From Hyaloraphidium curvatum (Eukaryota; Monoblepharomycota; Hyaloraphidiomycetes; Hyaloraphidiales; Hyaloraphidiaceae): 64,000 bases of DNA. Under the pieces are notes generated by a model. The model made no database searches. It was not told where the DNA came from and saw only the letters and a list, made by a program, of their open reading frames with translations. The position numbers and the translations under genes are program-made. The stretch spans positions 310,001-374,000 of the forward strand of contig JAIVFI010000006.1 of the NCBI GenBank assembly GCA_025558095.1. Reading direction: 5' to 3'. Position 1 is the first letter of the stretch; every line of letters begins with the position of its first letter. Shown piece by piece: positions 49,658-61,230 of this stretch.

Positions 49658-52600
49658 CTATTGGTTCCTACATTGCTCGGAGTCGGTCTGCTCGGGATCT
49701 GCGGCGGACGCGGTTGCGGAGCGCAGGGCCCGTTGGTGCCGCCGTACAACGGGCTTCGCAAAAGGAACGGAATGAGATGAAGCGACAAACGGATCGCAAT
49801 GCGCTTACCTTGCTGGCATTCTGCAAGGCAGCATGGCCCGAGGCGTCGTTTTCCTTGGCAACCTTGACGCTCCGCTCGTGCCTCGGTGCAGGCTGTGGTT
49901 GCGCAACCCTGTCGGATGGTTGCGATTGGCCGATCTTGGGCGCCAGCGCACTGCTCAGCGCCCCTTTCGAGGTCTGGTCCTGTCTAGCTTGATCCTGGAG
50001 GCGCTGGTTTACCTCCTTCAGGCGGATTAGCTCAGCTAGGTGATCCGAGCGAGCTGGTTGCCGGATTAGGATTGTGCCGTTGGAGCGAGGCGGAATGCTA
50101 CCCACCTGATTCGTTCACGAGAGAGCTTGTCCGAAGCTGGGTCCGCAGTTTTTCGTTCTCCGCAGAGAGCTGGGCGATCTCTTTCTCCGCAAACTCGAGG
50201 CGGATTGCCTGGAAAGATGTCGGCACAACGGAAAGGTGCCCTGCATCGGAGCCTGCTCACCATGTTCTGCTGAGTATCGTCGAAAGCCTGATTTCGAGGC
50301 GTGGCGCGTCCCAAGGTGGTAGTATCTGACGCAAGGGCGGCCCGAGACTGGCACATGGGCGGTGTCAATTCAGGTGACAAAATTCACAAGCTCGGCGCAC
50401 CTTTGCGAGCTCTCCTTGAAGATTCGCCACAATCTGCTTCGTTTGCGCGAGTGTCTGTTGCTCTTGGAGGCGGGTACTGTGAAAGCGTGAGGCCAAGGGG
50501 CCGGGACGCCAGAGATGAGCCGGAACCCACGCTTCGGATGCCGCCAATTCGTCCTCCAACTGGGCGAGCTTCTGCTTCAGCCGTTGCTGCTCCCTATCGG
50601 TATGTGTGCGGATCTTTTCCAGCTCGGAGCGAAGCCTGTCAGCTTCATCCCGTCCTTGGCGCTGAAACATGGAGCATGAGGAGAGAGCGGATAGTCTCGG
50701 GTCGGGAAAGCCGCACCTGCATGTCCAGGTACATCTTGTGCCACTTGCCTTGGTCAGCGGCCACAGACGGGTCTGCGGACGATCCGTCCGCGTGATGCTG
50801 CTGCAGACGGTCGATGATCCGGCTCTTTTCAAAGACGTCCGCTTCCCTGACGGCCAGTTCCTCTCGCAACTGTCGCTGTCCATCCTGAAGCACATGTGCT
50901 CGTTGCATGCTTTCCGCGAGGCGCTGCTCAAGCACGTCGATGCGAGCTGCCGACTCCGAGCGAGCGACTTGCAGCTCGTCCATTGCTTTGGCCATCCCTT
51001 CTAGTTCCTCTTCAAGGAGGGATCTTGCGCTCTGGAGCGCTTCCCTCTCCTTTTCCAGGTCCTGGAATTCCGAAACGTGATGAGCAGGCTGCCTTTCAAT
51101 CCGTGACCTTGCGAAGGTACCTGAATGGAGACGCGCATCCTTTCCAACTTCTGCAGACCGATGTGGCGCTCTTCATCCGCATGCTGTCCTTTTTCGGCCT
51201 CGACGCGGAGCTCTGTACGATTCTGTCAAGCGCCGTGCACATCCATGCATAGCGGGTCAATACCTTGGCTCAGGAGCTCGACCCGCTCCGACATCGCACG
51301 AATCTTCTGCTCTTGCAAAGTAACGACGGTGTTTGCTTGGCTGTTTGCCTCCCGCAGCTGGCGAGTCTCCCTGCTCAGCGACTCGACGGCGTCATTGAGC
51401 GTGGCGACCTTGTCCTGAAGCTCCGACTCCCGGTCTTGCAGCTCGGCGTAGTCCGAGATTGCAGCTTGAGCAGCAGTCAGCTGATCCTTTAGCTTCGCGT
51501 GGTAGTCTGCCCGCAGTTGGGCCTCTCGCTTCGCATCCTGGAGCTGCTGATCAAGGTTTTCGAGCTTGGCCTCGAGGTCGAGACAAACGGCTTCGCGATT
51601 CGCCAGGGTTTGAAGCACGGACTTGTGCTCCTGCGCCAAAGATTGCTGTCTGAGGTCCTTGGCTTCCCATTCTTCGGCCAGCTGCTTCTGTACTTCACGC
51701 TGAAGCACAGGGGTCAAAATCCGGCTTCCTGTGTAGACATGGACTGAAACTACCTCGCCATTCAGCGCTTCGCGGAGCTCCGCCAGCTGTCCGTTCAAGG
51801 CCAGATTCTCGGCTGTCATGCTGCTGACCCTGCAAACGTTTCAATCAGTATGCAGCTGTCCGCATGGCGAACAAACTCACTGAGCCCGTGTCGAAGCGAG
51901 TTCGTTTTCCAGCATTGCTATCCGCGACGAAGACGAGCTTCCCTCTGCCTGCATCATAGCAAGTTCCGCCTCGTACTTGCCAGACTTGTCCAGGTGTTGC
52001 TGTCAGAGAAACGCAAATTAGAGGCGCCCACAGTGCACAAGGGGGACGATCACCTGGAGACTGCTCGCAAGCCTGTCCATTTCGTCCCGGGCTGCGGAGA
52101 GCTCCTCCTGTAACGAGTCGTTGAGGCTCTGGAGCCGTTCATGGTCTTCCTTGTCGGTCTGCAAAATGTCGTTTATAAATTGATCCGCAGATAAATGGCG
52201 CCCACCCACGGATATCTTGCTCATGATATCGTCGACGCTCCGCTCCGCGGCGGAAAGCTGGGATTCTAGGTCCGCGATGCGCTCCTCCATCTGGCGCTTT
52301 GCATCGGAGAAAGCACTTGCTTGAGTCGCAGCGGCATCTCTTGTCGCCGTCTGCTCCGAGTCAGCGAGAAGCATCAGGCATGGAGGCATTCGGCTTACCA
52401 TCTCCAGCTCCAAAGCCACCAGATCGTGAGTAGCCGAATCATTGACCTCGACGAGCTCTTCGTTTTCCTTCCGGAGCAGCAGTATCTGGCCCTCGACCTC
52501 GGCTATGCGGGTGGCAAGAGCCATCTCCCGTTCAGAGGCTCCCTGCACCTTTTCCCGACCGATGGCCAGTTCGCCTTCCAGCCGATTCAGCGAAGACTTC

Positions 52601-55600
52601 GCCCAATCCCGCTCTGATTGCAGCCGCAATACCTTTGTGATGTCGGATGAGCTGCAACGGAAAGCAGCAACAACTAAACCTACTTCGCCACGGAGCGATT
52701 CTATCTCCGAAATGGAAGGATGAATGTCGCGGGCACTCTCCTCCAGCTGAGCGATCCGGCGATCTCTGTTGTCGATCTCCCTGAGGGCCGAATCGAGCTC
52801 CTCCTTGAGCTTCTCGGCCGACGCCTCCAGGTCCCGAGATATGTGCTCCAAAGCGCCCTTCTCCTGCTGTAGCTTCTCAATCACACCCTGCATTTGCTGC
52901 AGCAGTTCGACCTGCTCCCCATCCCGCTCCGCAAGCTCCTTGACCTGGCACTGCAACGTATTGCACTCGGCCGCCTGGTCGTCCAGCTGGCTTTGGCGCT
53001 TCGCAAGGGCTGTCCGCGCATTCTCCAGGTCCGTTGAAAGCGAGGCAATAGTCCCGGCTTGCGCTGAAATCGTGCTTTGAAGTTCTGTGATCGCGAGCAC
53101 CAAATCGTCGGCCTTCGAGTCTCTCTCGCTCGCAGTCGCCTTCAGCTGCTCGTTCTCCGCCACCAAGACGCGGACCTTCTCGTCGCTCGCCGCAGCAACC
53201 ATTGCGAGCTCTTCGAGCCTCTGCTTCATCTCCAGATTCTCCCCCGCCAGCTGCGATCGCTCCGCATCCCAGTCATGAATACAGCTCTCGGCACGCGCGA
53301 GCTCATCCTTCAAGGTGTTGAGCGACTCATTCGCTTCGGAGAGCTGCCGCCCCAAAATGTTATTTTGGTCCCGCACGCTCTCCAGCTCCGAGCGGTGCGT
53401 CTGGTCGCCCGCCTGGAGGGAATCCGCCTGAGTTTGCAGCTGGACGACTTCTTCCCGGAGCGATGCCACTGCCGCCTCGTACGTAGCCCTCGTCTCCAGT
53501 AGCTCCGCCTGTGCCGCGGCAAAAGCTTGCTGGACTTGGAGGAGATCGGCCTTCGCGGTTTCGATCAAGCCGTCCCGTTCCGCAGCTTTCGCTGCCATCG
53601 CTGTCCGCTCAACCGCAAACTCGTCCTTCAAAGCGGCAATCATCTGCGTGGCGCCGAGCTTCTCCGCTTCCACAGCGGTAGCAAGCTGGTCGTGGGCCGC
53701 AGCCAGAGCTCTGATTTCTGAACGGCTCCGCTCCAGAAGCTCCTCTGCAGCCCCCAGCTTGTCAGACAAATCGGACATCCGCGCCTTCATGAGCTCTTCG
53801 GATTCCGCAGCAGCTTCTTGTACGCGTAGACTGCGCTCCAACGCCTCTTGTCGCTCCCGATCAACCTCTTCGCAACGGGAGCTGGCTTTAGCGAGTCCTT
53901 GCTGGAGTTCTGTTACGACCTTATGCATCTGGGTGCGACGACAAGAATGATGAAAGAAGAACCCGTTGGTTCGGGAAGTCTTCCCACCTCAGTATTTCGC
54001 TCCTCAAGCTCGTTGGAAACCTTGCTGAGCATTTCGTTTTCCAGCTGCAGGAAGCGATCTCGCTCGTCACTCCGAGAAACGGCGGATTCGAGAGCTTCCT
54101 TGGCAACGACAAGCTGGCGTATTGTCTCCTGCAAGCGGCGCGCAGCATCCGGGTAGTCCGGAGGCGAGGCAAACACGTCCCCGCTGACAATGCCATCGCA
54201 GGCCGAGAGAATGCTGTCGAGTTCGGTTCGGAGCTTTGCTTCCGCCTCCTTTAGAGCAGAAAGCTCCATGCTCGTCTGGCAATGCTATGTGAAGACATGG
54301 TCGGCCATTCGCACTGCACAGTTCACCTTCGATAGCTGAGAACGCAAGATCTCGATCTGGAACTGCGTGCTCGCCTTTGCCGTGCTCGGAGCCGACTCGG
54401 TATCGAGAGAACGCAGCGACGTCTGGGGAAAACGGATTCGGTCAAAGCCTTCCAACGGAACCGAAGCGAATGCACCCACGGATCCCGCGTGTGTTTCACC
54501 GGGTGCAGGGCTTTCCGTGCTGAAACATGGTGAGTAAAACATGAGGCTTCGCAGGCTGCCGTGCTTACCGATCCGTTTCCGCGATGCCACTCTGACCCTT
54601 TGCGTCGTCCTCGCTCTCCTGCACGGATCCATTGAATGAGAGCCATTCAAACGCCGCAGTTTGGCACAGCACCTCATCTGAGAAATGTGGGTTGACTCCG
54701 GGAAACCATGTCTGCCGCCTCAAAGCACGGGCTTTCCGAGCGGGGGCAGTCTGCGCCTCTCCCGCCCTTGACGAATTCAGGATCATCATTCGCAGCTCCT
54801 CGAACTTGGTCTGGAGCATCTGCTGCTCCTCGATCGACCTCGTTTTCGAGATCTTGTCCGTATCCTTGGGATCCTTCGACTTGAGTTCGTCCAGCTGCGC
54901 CTTCAACGAATCGATCTCCTTCTTGTAGCGCTTGAGCAGCGCTTCGTCCGAGATGACTTCGTTGACTTCGGGTCGGTTGCGGATGGTCTTTGCGCGGCTG
55001 GCAAACTTGAGAGTCGAAACGGTCTCCTCGGCGAAAGCCTGCGCCATGGTGATGGTGCAGATGATTGCTGTCCGAGCATTGCCTCCCAACGATGGTTGAA
55101 GAATCCTGGTGAGCTTCGAATCACGGTACGGAATGTGAACCCTTGTAGCGATGAGGGCTAATGAGTCGCGTGGATTGTCGGTGAGCGGAGGAGGACCCAC
55201 TTGTCGCTTCCTTCGGACAGCTTTCCGATCACGGTTCCCAAGGTCAAGAGACTCTTGTTGATGTGGCCTCCCTCCTTCAGGCGAATGCCTTCGGCGCCGG
55301 TGTGTCCCACGCGTTCCGATCCGGCTAGATCAACGAGGCTCTGGTGCGTGATTCGCAACGCGATTTCTCAATACGTGCCCGATGCGGACCCACCAGGGAT
55401 GACACCTTCACAGCCCCGGAGTACGACGAACGGGACGCGCCCTCGCCCTCCGTCCGGCGCTCGCGGCTTTCAATGACCATCCTGAAAATGGTGTGAGAGC
55501 GACTGCTCCGTTCGTTCATGTTTGTCTCCCCGGTGTGCCGATTAGCTGAGGACGACAGGGCGGTCAATGCGAGCGTTGCACCCTGTGGCAATCGTGAGTT

Positions 55601-56466
55601 CCACCTTCTCCTTTGCTCATCAGCCTCATGACCTCCTCCGGAGCAAGAACAATCTCTTCAGTCAGACCGCCGACAAAGATCTCGCGCTGTGGCCGCCGTG
55701 ACGGTGAGTCGAGTCAAAGATACGGAGCAGCTGGCATGCGCACGTTTGGATTCTCGTGGATTTTGAGGTTGTCGTTCTCTGGAGCAAGCAGATCCTTGAT
55801 GACCTCGTTGTAAATCTGAGGGCCGGGTCGCTCAGGTCTGGCACGTCCAACGACCAATGCTAAGGCACCTCAAGGTAAGACACGCGCAGCAGAAACTCCC
55901 TGTCCGGGGTCTGGAATCACGAGCGCGGGCCGTCAACTCAGCGGCCCCGAATGTCCGTGAGACTGTACCTGGGAGATGTACAAAAAGACGTCTCGAATCG
56001 CCATGGGGATTATTCCTGCATGTCTCCCGGATCCCATCATCGTAAAGGTCTTTCCCGAAGAAGTCTGTCCGTACGCAAAGATGGTGCCTTGGCGCCTCGC
56101 AGTTGAGGGCACGACGTGAGACAATGCCCGCCCCACACACCGTTGACTCCGTCCAAGGTAGACATCACGATGTCGCGAGCGATTCCATCGTAAACATGCG
56201 AGTTCAGGGACTTTTCGTCAAAGACCTTGTCTGCAGCCCGTGCCCGAAGTGAGCGTGGTCGCTTTTCCCGGCAGCTTCCAGAAGGGCCCACCGAAAGCAA
56301 AGGTGGTCCCAGGGATAGGGCGCTGGTCCGACGGGTGCGGCATGTACAGAGTGTTGCTCTGCACGGCCCAGGCGGGCGTCTGCCCGGTGCTCGTCTCCCT
56401 CTCATTCAGCGGCCTGGCACGGATGGCCACGTGGATATTGTCCGTCGGGCCCGGGTTCCCGGACAT
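49658..56466 (-). CDS. Giant kinesin-7 (CENP-E-like) with long coiled coil
   Basis: Reconstructed as 24 exons, about 1847 aa. Motor exons: 56466-56292, 56230-56141, 56087-55969, 55910-55869, 55815-55744, 55686-55605, 55545-55394, 55340-55201, 55141-54569. Tail exons: 54519-54327, 54275-53988, 53928-52684, 52632-52399, 52350-52054, 51999-51881, 51829-51264, 51212-51121, 51061-50717, 50661-50531, 50476-50401, 50347-50261, 50208-50106, 50035-49809, 49753-49658. The N-terminal motor (1-345) has G-Q-T-S-S-G-K-T, N-x-R-S-S-R-S-H and D-L-A-G-S-E. The neck has [13 protein letters not shown], typical of kinesin-7. A coiled coil of ~1200 residues follows. Introns are 48-70 nt and phases close throughout; two (48 and 51 nt) are in-frame and stop-free. 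The preferred last exon ends in C-R-N-Q. CENP-E moves chromosomes to the spindle equator; that role here is inferred. Confidence 0.82.
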
Positions 56467-56818
56467 CGCGCCCTCCAACGGCGCCTGCGCGCCCGAGTCG
56501 GCGCCGGAGCGGGACCGGAAGCGAGCCTCGGGCCCAGGCGGGCAGGAGAGCGAATTCGAGGCGACGGAAGGAGATTTCTGAGAACAACCTCCGTTGCTCG
56601 CGCACGGTCCGCCGCAATTGCCGCCCGATTGCCACTCGGGCAACCGCGGAATGCGATCAGAGCCGGAACACTGCCGGGCCCGGGCGGGCGGGCTGTTTCG
56701 CGGTTTCGGCCCCAGTGCAGGTGGAACCCTTGCCCGCGGCGGTCACGACCTCCGACGGGGCCGTTCCGTTGCACCGTCCTCGATGGAGAAAGGACCCCAA
56801 ATTTGCGCAATCAAAGGA
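56467..56818. promoter_or_regulatory. Divergent intergenic region, kinesin / mucin-like gene
   Basis: 352 bp between divergent starts. GC-rich; frames remain open by composition in both directions. No element recognised. Confidence 0.4.
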
Positions 56819-59800
56819 ATGTGGAAGAAGCCGATGCCATCGGTGCCGCGTGTCCCAGCACGGGGCGGGATCCTGCGGGTCGTGGCCTGTTTCCTCGTCT
56901 TGGCGTGGCTAGCCCCTCAGGCCTGCGCGGCACAGGAGGTCATAGCAAGCTGGAACTTCGATTCCACTGCACTCGCCGCCAATGTGACTCACGGCTCGGT
57001 GTCAAGCGCCGGGATTAGGCAGCGCTCCACGAGCTGCGTTGTCGCCGCCCGGAGCAGCATCCAGAACAACTGGGTTGCGATGGTCATCGCCGAAAACAGC
57101 ACCGAGTCCGAGACTAATTCCTGCGGTTTCGATCTCGCCGTGACGGTCAATACGGGATCCAGCTTCAACTTTACGCGCCTCGATTTGGGAGTCGGAGGAT
57201 ACTCCGACACCTTTGGGGCGACCTCGCGGTACATTGCGGTCTACGCCTTGATATGCAGATCCACCTCTGTCCTTATCTCTTCCGGAGTGCCTACGGGCCC
57301 ACCAAGCTCGTGCAGCAGTTCCTCCTACCAGGCCATCGTTCCCTGGAGGTTGCTGAACGAATACTACCCGCCGAACTTCGAGAGTGTCACCGCAAGCGTC
57401 TCAGCAAGCTACCCAAAAGCCGTAGCCGGCGATACGCTCTACCTTCGGTCGGGGAACACTTGTTTTGGTCCATCTTGCGAAGCTCACGATGGCCCGGCAG
57501 CTTCTACGTCGCGATCTCTCCGAAATCCGCAGGATCACCAACTCTTGACACCAGTGATGCCGTCGTCTATGACTACATCAACGTCCTGGGGGTCGGCAGT
57601 AGGTCGCGGACCGTTTTGCCCCCGCCGACGCTGCCTCATCCGGATGCACAGCGGTCTCAACTTCGACGACTACGAGGACAAGAACGGCCACGCCCACGAG
57701 CACCACCAGCGCCACGTTGACGTCCAGCACAACCACTTGGACCACATCGGAGACCCGCACCTCGAGCACGGTGCGAGCTTCTGTCATGCCTTGCGGTTCT
57801 TGCTGAGCTTCTCGCATTGCCAAACATCCCAGACGCTCACCTCATCCACAACGAGCTTCACGGCGACGTCATCCGCCACTACGTCTTTCACGTCGACATC
57901 GGTGATCTGAGATGCAGGGCGCTGTTCGGGCTCATTGCTCATGTCCCGCTGTGCCGCAGCTGACCCCCACCACGTCGACCACGCTGTCTACCACCTCTCT
58001 TTCAGAGACCACGAGCACGACTAGCTTTACCGAAACCACGTCCTCTCTGTCTCAAACCACAACGTCCCTCACCCAGACTTCAACCTCGTTGACCCAGACG
58101 TCGACCTCGCTTACCAGCTCAACCACCAGCGAATCCTTAACGTCCACTACGAGTTCGGAAACTCAGGTTGCGCAGATTGCGTTTTTGGTATTGCTGCGCT
58201 GATGTCTTGTTTTGCAGACCTCGAAAACAACCTCGCAGTCGACATCCACCAGCGCGACGACCACCACTTTGACGTTCACGCCCTCGTCAACGACGTCGGA
58301 AACGTCTTCTACCACCTCCCAGTCGACTTCGACGAGCCACACAAGCTCCACGACCTCGCAGTCGCTAACCAGCACCACCACTTCTGCATCGGTTTGTTGA
58401 AAGCCTCGACCTTTTGTGAATGTTCGCCCTCACTTATGCCCGTACCTCCCAGTGGACAACATCCACGACAAGCCGCTCACGGTCCACAACGTCTCTGTCA
58501 CTTACAAGCTCAACGACGTCGGAGTCGGTTAGTGTCAAATCGCACGCCGGAGATGGGGCACTCTGATGCATGCACCGCAGCTGACGTCCACCCAGTCGAC
58601 TTCGACGAGCCGCACGAGCTCCACGACCTCGCAGTCGCTAACCAGCACCACCACTTCCGCATCGGTTTGTTGAAAGCCTCAGCCTTTTCTCAATTGTGGG
58701 GGCTCACTCTTGCACGTGCCTCCTCAGCGGACAACATCCACGACAAGCTGCTCAAGCTCCACGACTTCAGAATCGGTAAGTGTCCAAGCGCACGCCAGAG
58801 CATGCCGACTCTGACGCATGCATCGCAGCTGACGTCCACCACGACGTCGCCGACGAAAAGCACATCTTCGGCGTCCAACACCGTGGGTGGACAACCATCT
58901 CCGCTTGCCTTTGCATAATCTTCCCAGAAAGCAGCTCACCAGCTCTACCACGAGCTTCAGTCGCACTTCATCGTCTACGACCTTCACGGTTGGTTGCCTT
59001 GCACGGATGAAATCTGCATGCGCTAAGCGTTTCGCAGCCTTCTACCACGGCGTCGAGAACAGGAACGAGCAGCACGCTAACTGCCACAAGCACGTCCCGC
59101 TCCGCATCCGGGACCAGGACCGAGACCGAGACCGTGACTGAGGCCTTGACGACGACGAGAACAACGTCGGAGACCGAAGCATTGGTATGTGATGTTCGCG
59201 CCGCTTGGCTAGGTCGATTCATGGTTAATCACTGGACAGACCCTGACAAGTTCCACCGCATCCGAAAGCACCACGCAGACCACCACCAGCGACGTTGAGC
59301 TGTCGCCATCAGAGACGATTCCAAGTACAACCAGCTTTTCGATGACCTTCACGAGCTCAATCTCAGCGACTCTAGAACAGACGTCTAGCCTGACACTCGC
59401 TTCGCCATCGGAGGTTTGTTTACGACCGTTTCGTCGCATTGTGCTGCCGTCGAGTTACAATCTTCTGCTCCTCCAGGCGGCATCCACTGCTCCGGTCAGC
59501 GACACGTCAACTGTCACCTCGGAGACCGAGTCGTTCACCACGTCATTTGAAAGTGTGCGTACATGCCGCTGGAACCAGTTGATTTGGTAAATTTTGCGAC
59601 TGACGTTCAACAGACCACCGAGTCAGCAAGCACTAGCAGCTCGCAAGGAAAGACATCCACCAAATCCGAAACTTCTTCCGAGACTTCGACGACCAAGACC
59701 GAAACGGAACGGGTCTCGTCTTCGACTTTGACCAGAACAAGGCTCGCTCGTACATCCACAACAACTGCTTCGCAAATCACATCGTCTTCCAGCTCGACCA

Positions 59801-61000
59801 CACAATCGGCGACAGTGAGTTTCAGTTGCCCGCTGATGTGTTTCCCTTCGCATAACCGGGCATCTTGTCAAACAGGTGACTTCGTCAGCGACCCCGTCCA
59901 TGACCCCGCGGTTTGTGCGCTTCACATACCGACATCGTGATGGGTCCACTTCTGGCCTTGTGTGCACCATCAGCGAAGGATGCGCTTTGCTCCGAAACGC
60001 CTCGTTTGCTACGGCATGGACGGCACGGTGTCCCAGCGGTCAGGAAAACTGTGGCGAAGGCCGCTTACTGGACTCGAATCCCGTCATCGGCGGCCTTCGG
60101 CGGCGGTCCGATGATCACGGTTGTCTCAAAACCGAAGTCGACATCACGAGTGGCCTCTTAACAAACGGAACCAATGCGCCCTTCGTAATTCAGCCGTGTC
60201 CCGAGGACCTAGCTGATGGGAGCTTCGCCTGGAAAGTGCCGGATGGCACCGGTCCTATTGTGAACCAACGGTCGACGGAACTGGGCGCTTTTGCCGCTTC
60301 CGGTGGGTTGTGCCTCGACGCCGCTGATCCGGATGTTGGCCCGGAAGGCGGAGGCGACGTAAGTCAGGCGCTGAAGATCGCTTCGATCCGATCTGAGCAC
60401 ACGATGGCAACAGCTGCTTGGTAGACCGTGCAACGCCGTGGCCACAGATGTTTGGGTTGCGGAAGATCTCGGGTCGAACGCTTGGGAACCTGTGGGTTTT
60501 CCGCATGACTTGTCCGCTGCTGCTAAGCCCTCCGTCAGAGCACTCCTCTCCCCGTCGCGGCAATTGTTGGCGGTGCAGTGGGCGGAACTGTGGTGCTTGC
60601 AACGGCGCTCGTAGCCGGCTTTGCCCTCTTCCGCGGCGCCGCGAAGCAACCGCGGGAGACGACGGCAGCATCTGTTCCTCATGCAGTGCGTGGAAGCACA
60701 TCGCCGGACAGCCCTTCAATGCGATCATCAGCTCACGACGACGATGTCGACGGCATGCAAGCTGCGCCGATCCAATCACAGGTTCTGGAGACCGTCATCG
60801 AAAATGAGGTCGACGACGGGGGTCCTTTGAATGACGAGTATGGCATCCCCTCGAACGAGCAATCCGCCGATTGCGCGTATCCCGTCGAGCCCGTGGGGGA
60901 GGAGCTTGAGGGCGCCTTGCCAGCACAACCACCCGAGCCCTCACCATCCAGCGCTGACGGCGAGGCTGCATCGCACTACATGGCATTTGCTTCAGTTTGA
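56819..61000 (+). CDS. Mucin-like type I membrane protein assembled from repeated exons
   Basis: Eighteen exons, about 1077 aa: 56819-57447, 57501-57598, 57652-57770, 57833-57901, 57960-58166, 58218-58391, 58453-58527, 58581-58664, 58728-58775, 58829-58882, 58935-58988, 59038-59184, 59240-59413, 59477-59554, 59614-59814, 59876-60358, 60414-60491, 60539-61000. A signal peptide (about residues 23-40) precedes a ~210-residue N-terminal domain with N-x-S/T sequons. Exons 3-15 encode ~490 residues of mostly Ser/Thr (T-S-S-T-T-S patterns), expected to be O-glycosylated. A Cys-containing juxtamembrane region follows, then one span (V-A-A-I-V-G-G-A-V-G-G-T-V-V-L) and a ~120-residue acidic tail. Every intron from the third on is phase 0. 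Likely a cell-surface protein; family not recognised. Confidence 0.7.
58320..58828 (+). repeat. Tandem duplication of an exon-intron-exon-intron unit
   Basis: Unit A covers 58320-58580, unit B 58593-58828. Unit B repeats, in order, the end of exon 6 (as exon 8), intron 6 (as intron 8, same first 16 nt), the start of exon 7 (as exon 9) and intron 7 (as intron 9; both 53 nt and near-identical). The next exon after each unit again starts CTGACGTCCACC. Because the introns are phase 0 the copy keeps the reading frame. Confidence 0.8.
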
Positions 61001-61230
61001 TCATCTCTCGGACGAATTTCTGGGTCATGCAGTATATGTGTCGTAGTCGTTATATGACTGTCCTTGCTTCTCATCGCCCCAGAGCGTTCATCGTAGGTCA
61101 CTATGGATCATCCCCTTCTGGTCCCGTCCACGACGAGATGCGGCAAAGGTCCGTTCCCGGGGCGTTGCTTTGAGGAGACTAGCTTGCGAGCCTCACTCGG
61201 TCAACAAACAATCAACATCACCACACAAGA
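61001..61230 (+). promoter_or_regulatory. PELP1/RIX1 upstream region with PAC-like site
   Basis: 230 bp between two plus-strand genes. CTCATCGC at 61070-61077 is the reverse complement of the PAC core GCGATGAG, which in fungi marks ribosome-biogenesis promoters; it lies 154 bp before the start codon. A single 8-mer can occur by chance. Confidence 0.4.

Noticed and set aside
50020-50080. tRNA-like string GCGGATTAGCTCAGC
   Set aside because: It resembles a tRNA A box, but no B box (GGTTCGAATCC-like), no matching acceptor stem and no anticodon arm follow. It falls in the kinesin 3' exon/intron region.
56594-57910. Single 438-aa ORF as a complete gene
   Set aside because: The middle part (after 57447) loses the protein-like pattern. 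Two 53-nt introns restore a coherent domain and lead into the Ser/Thr-rich exons.
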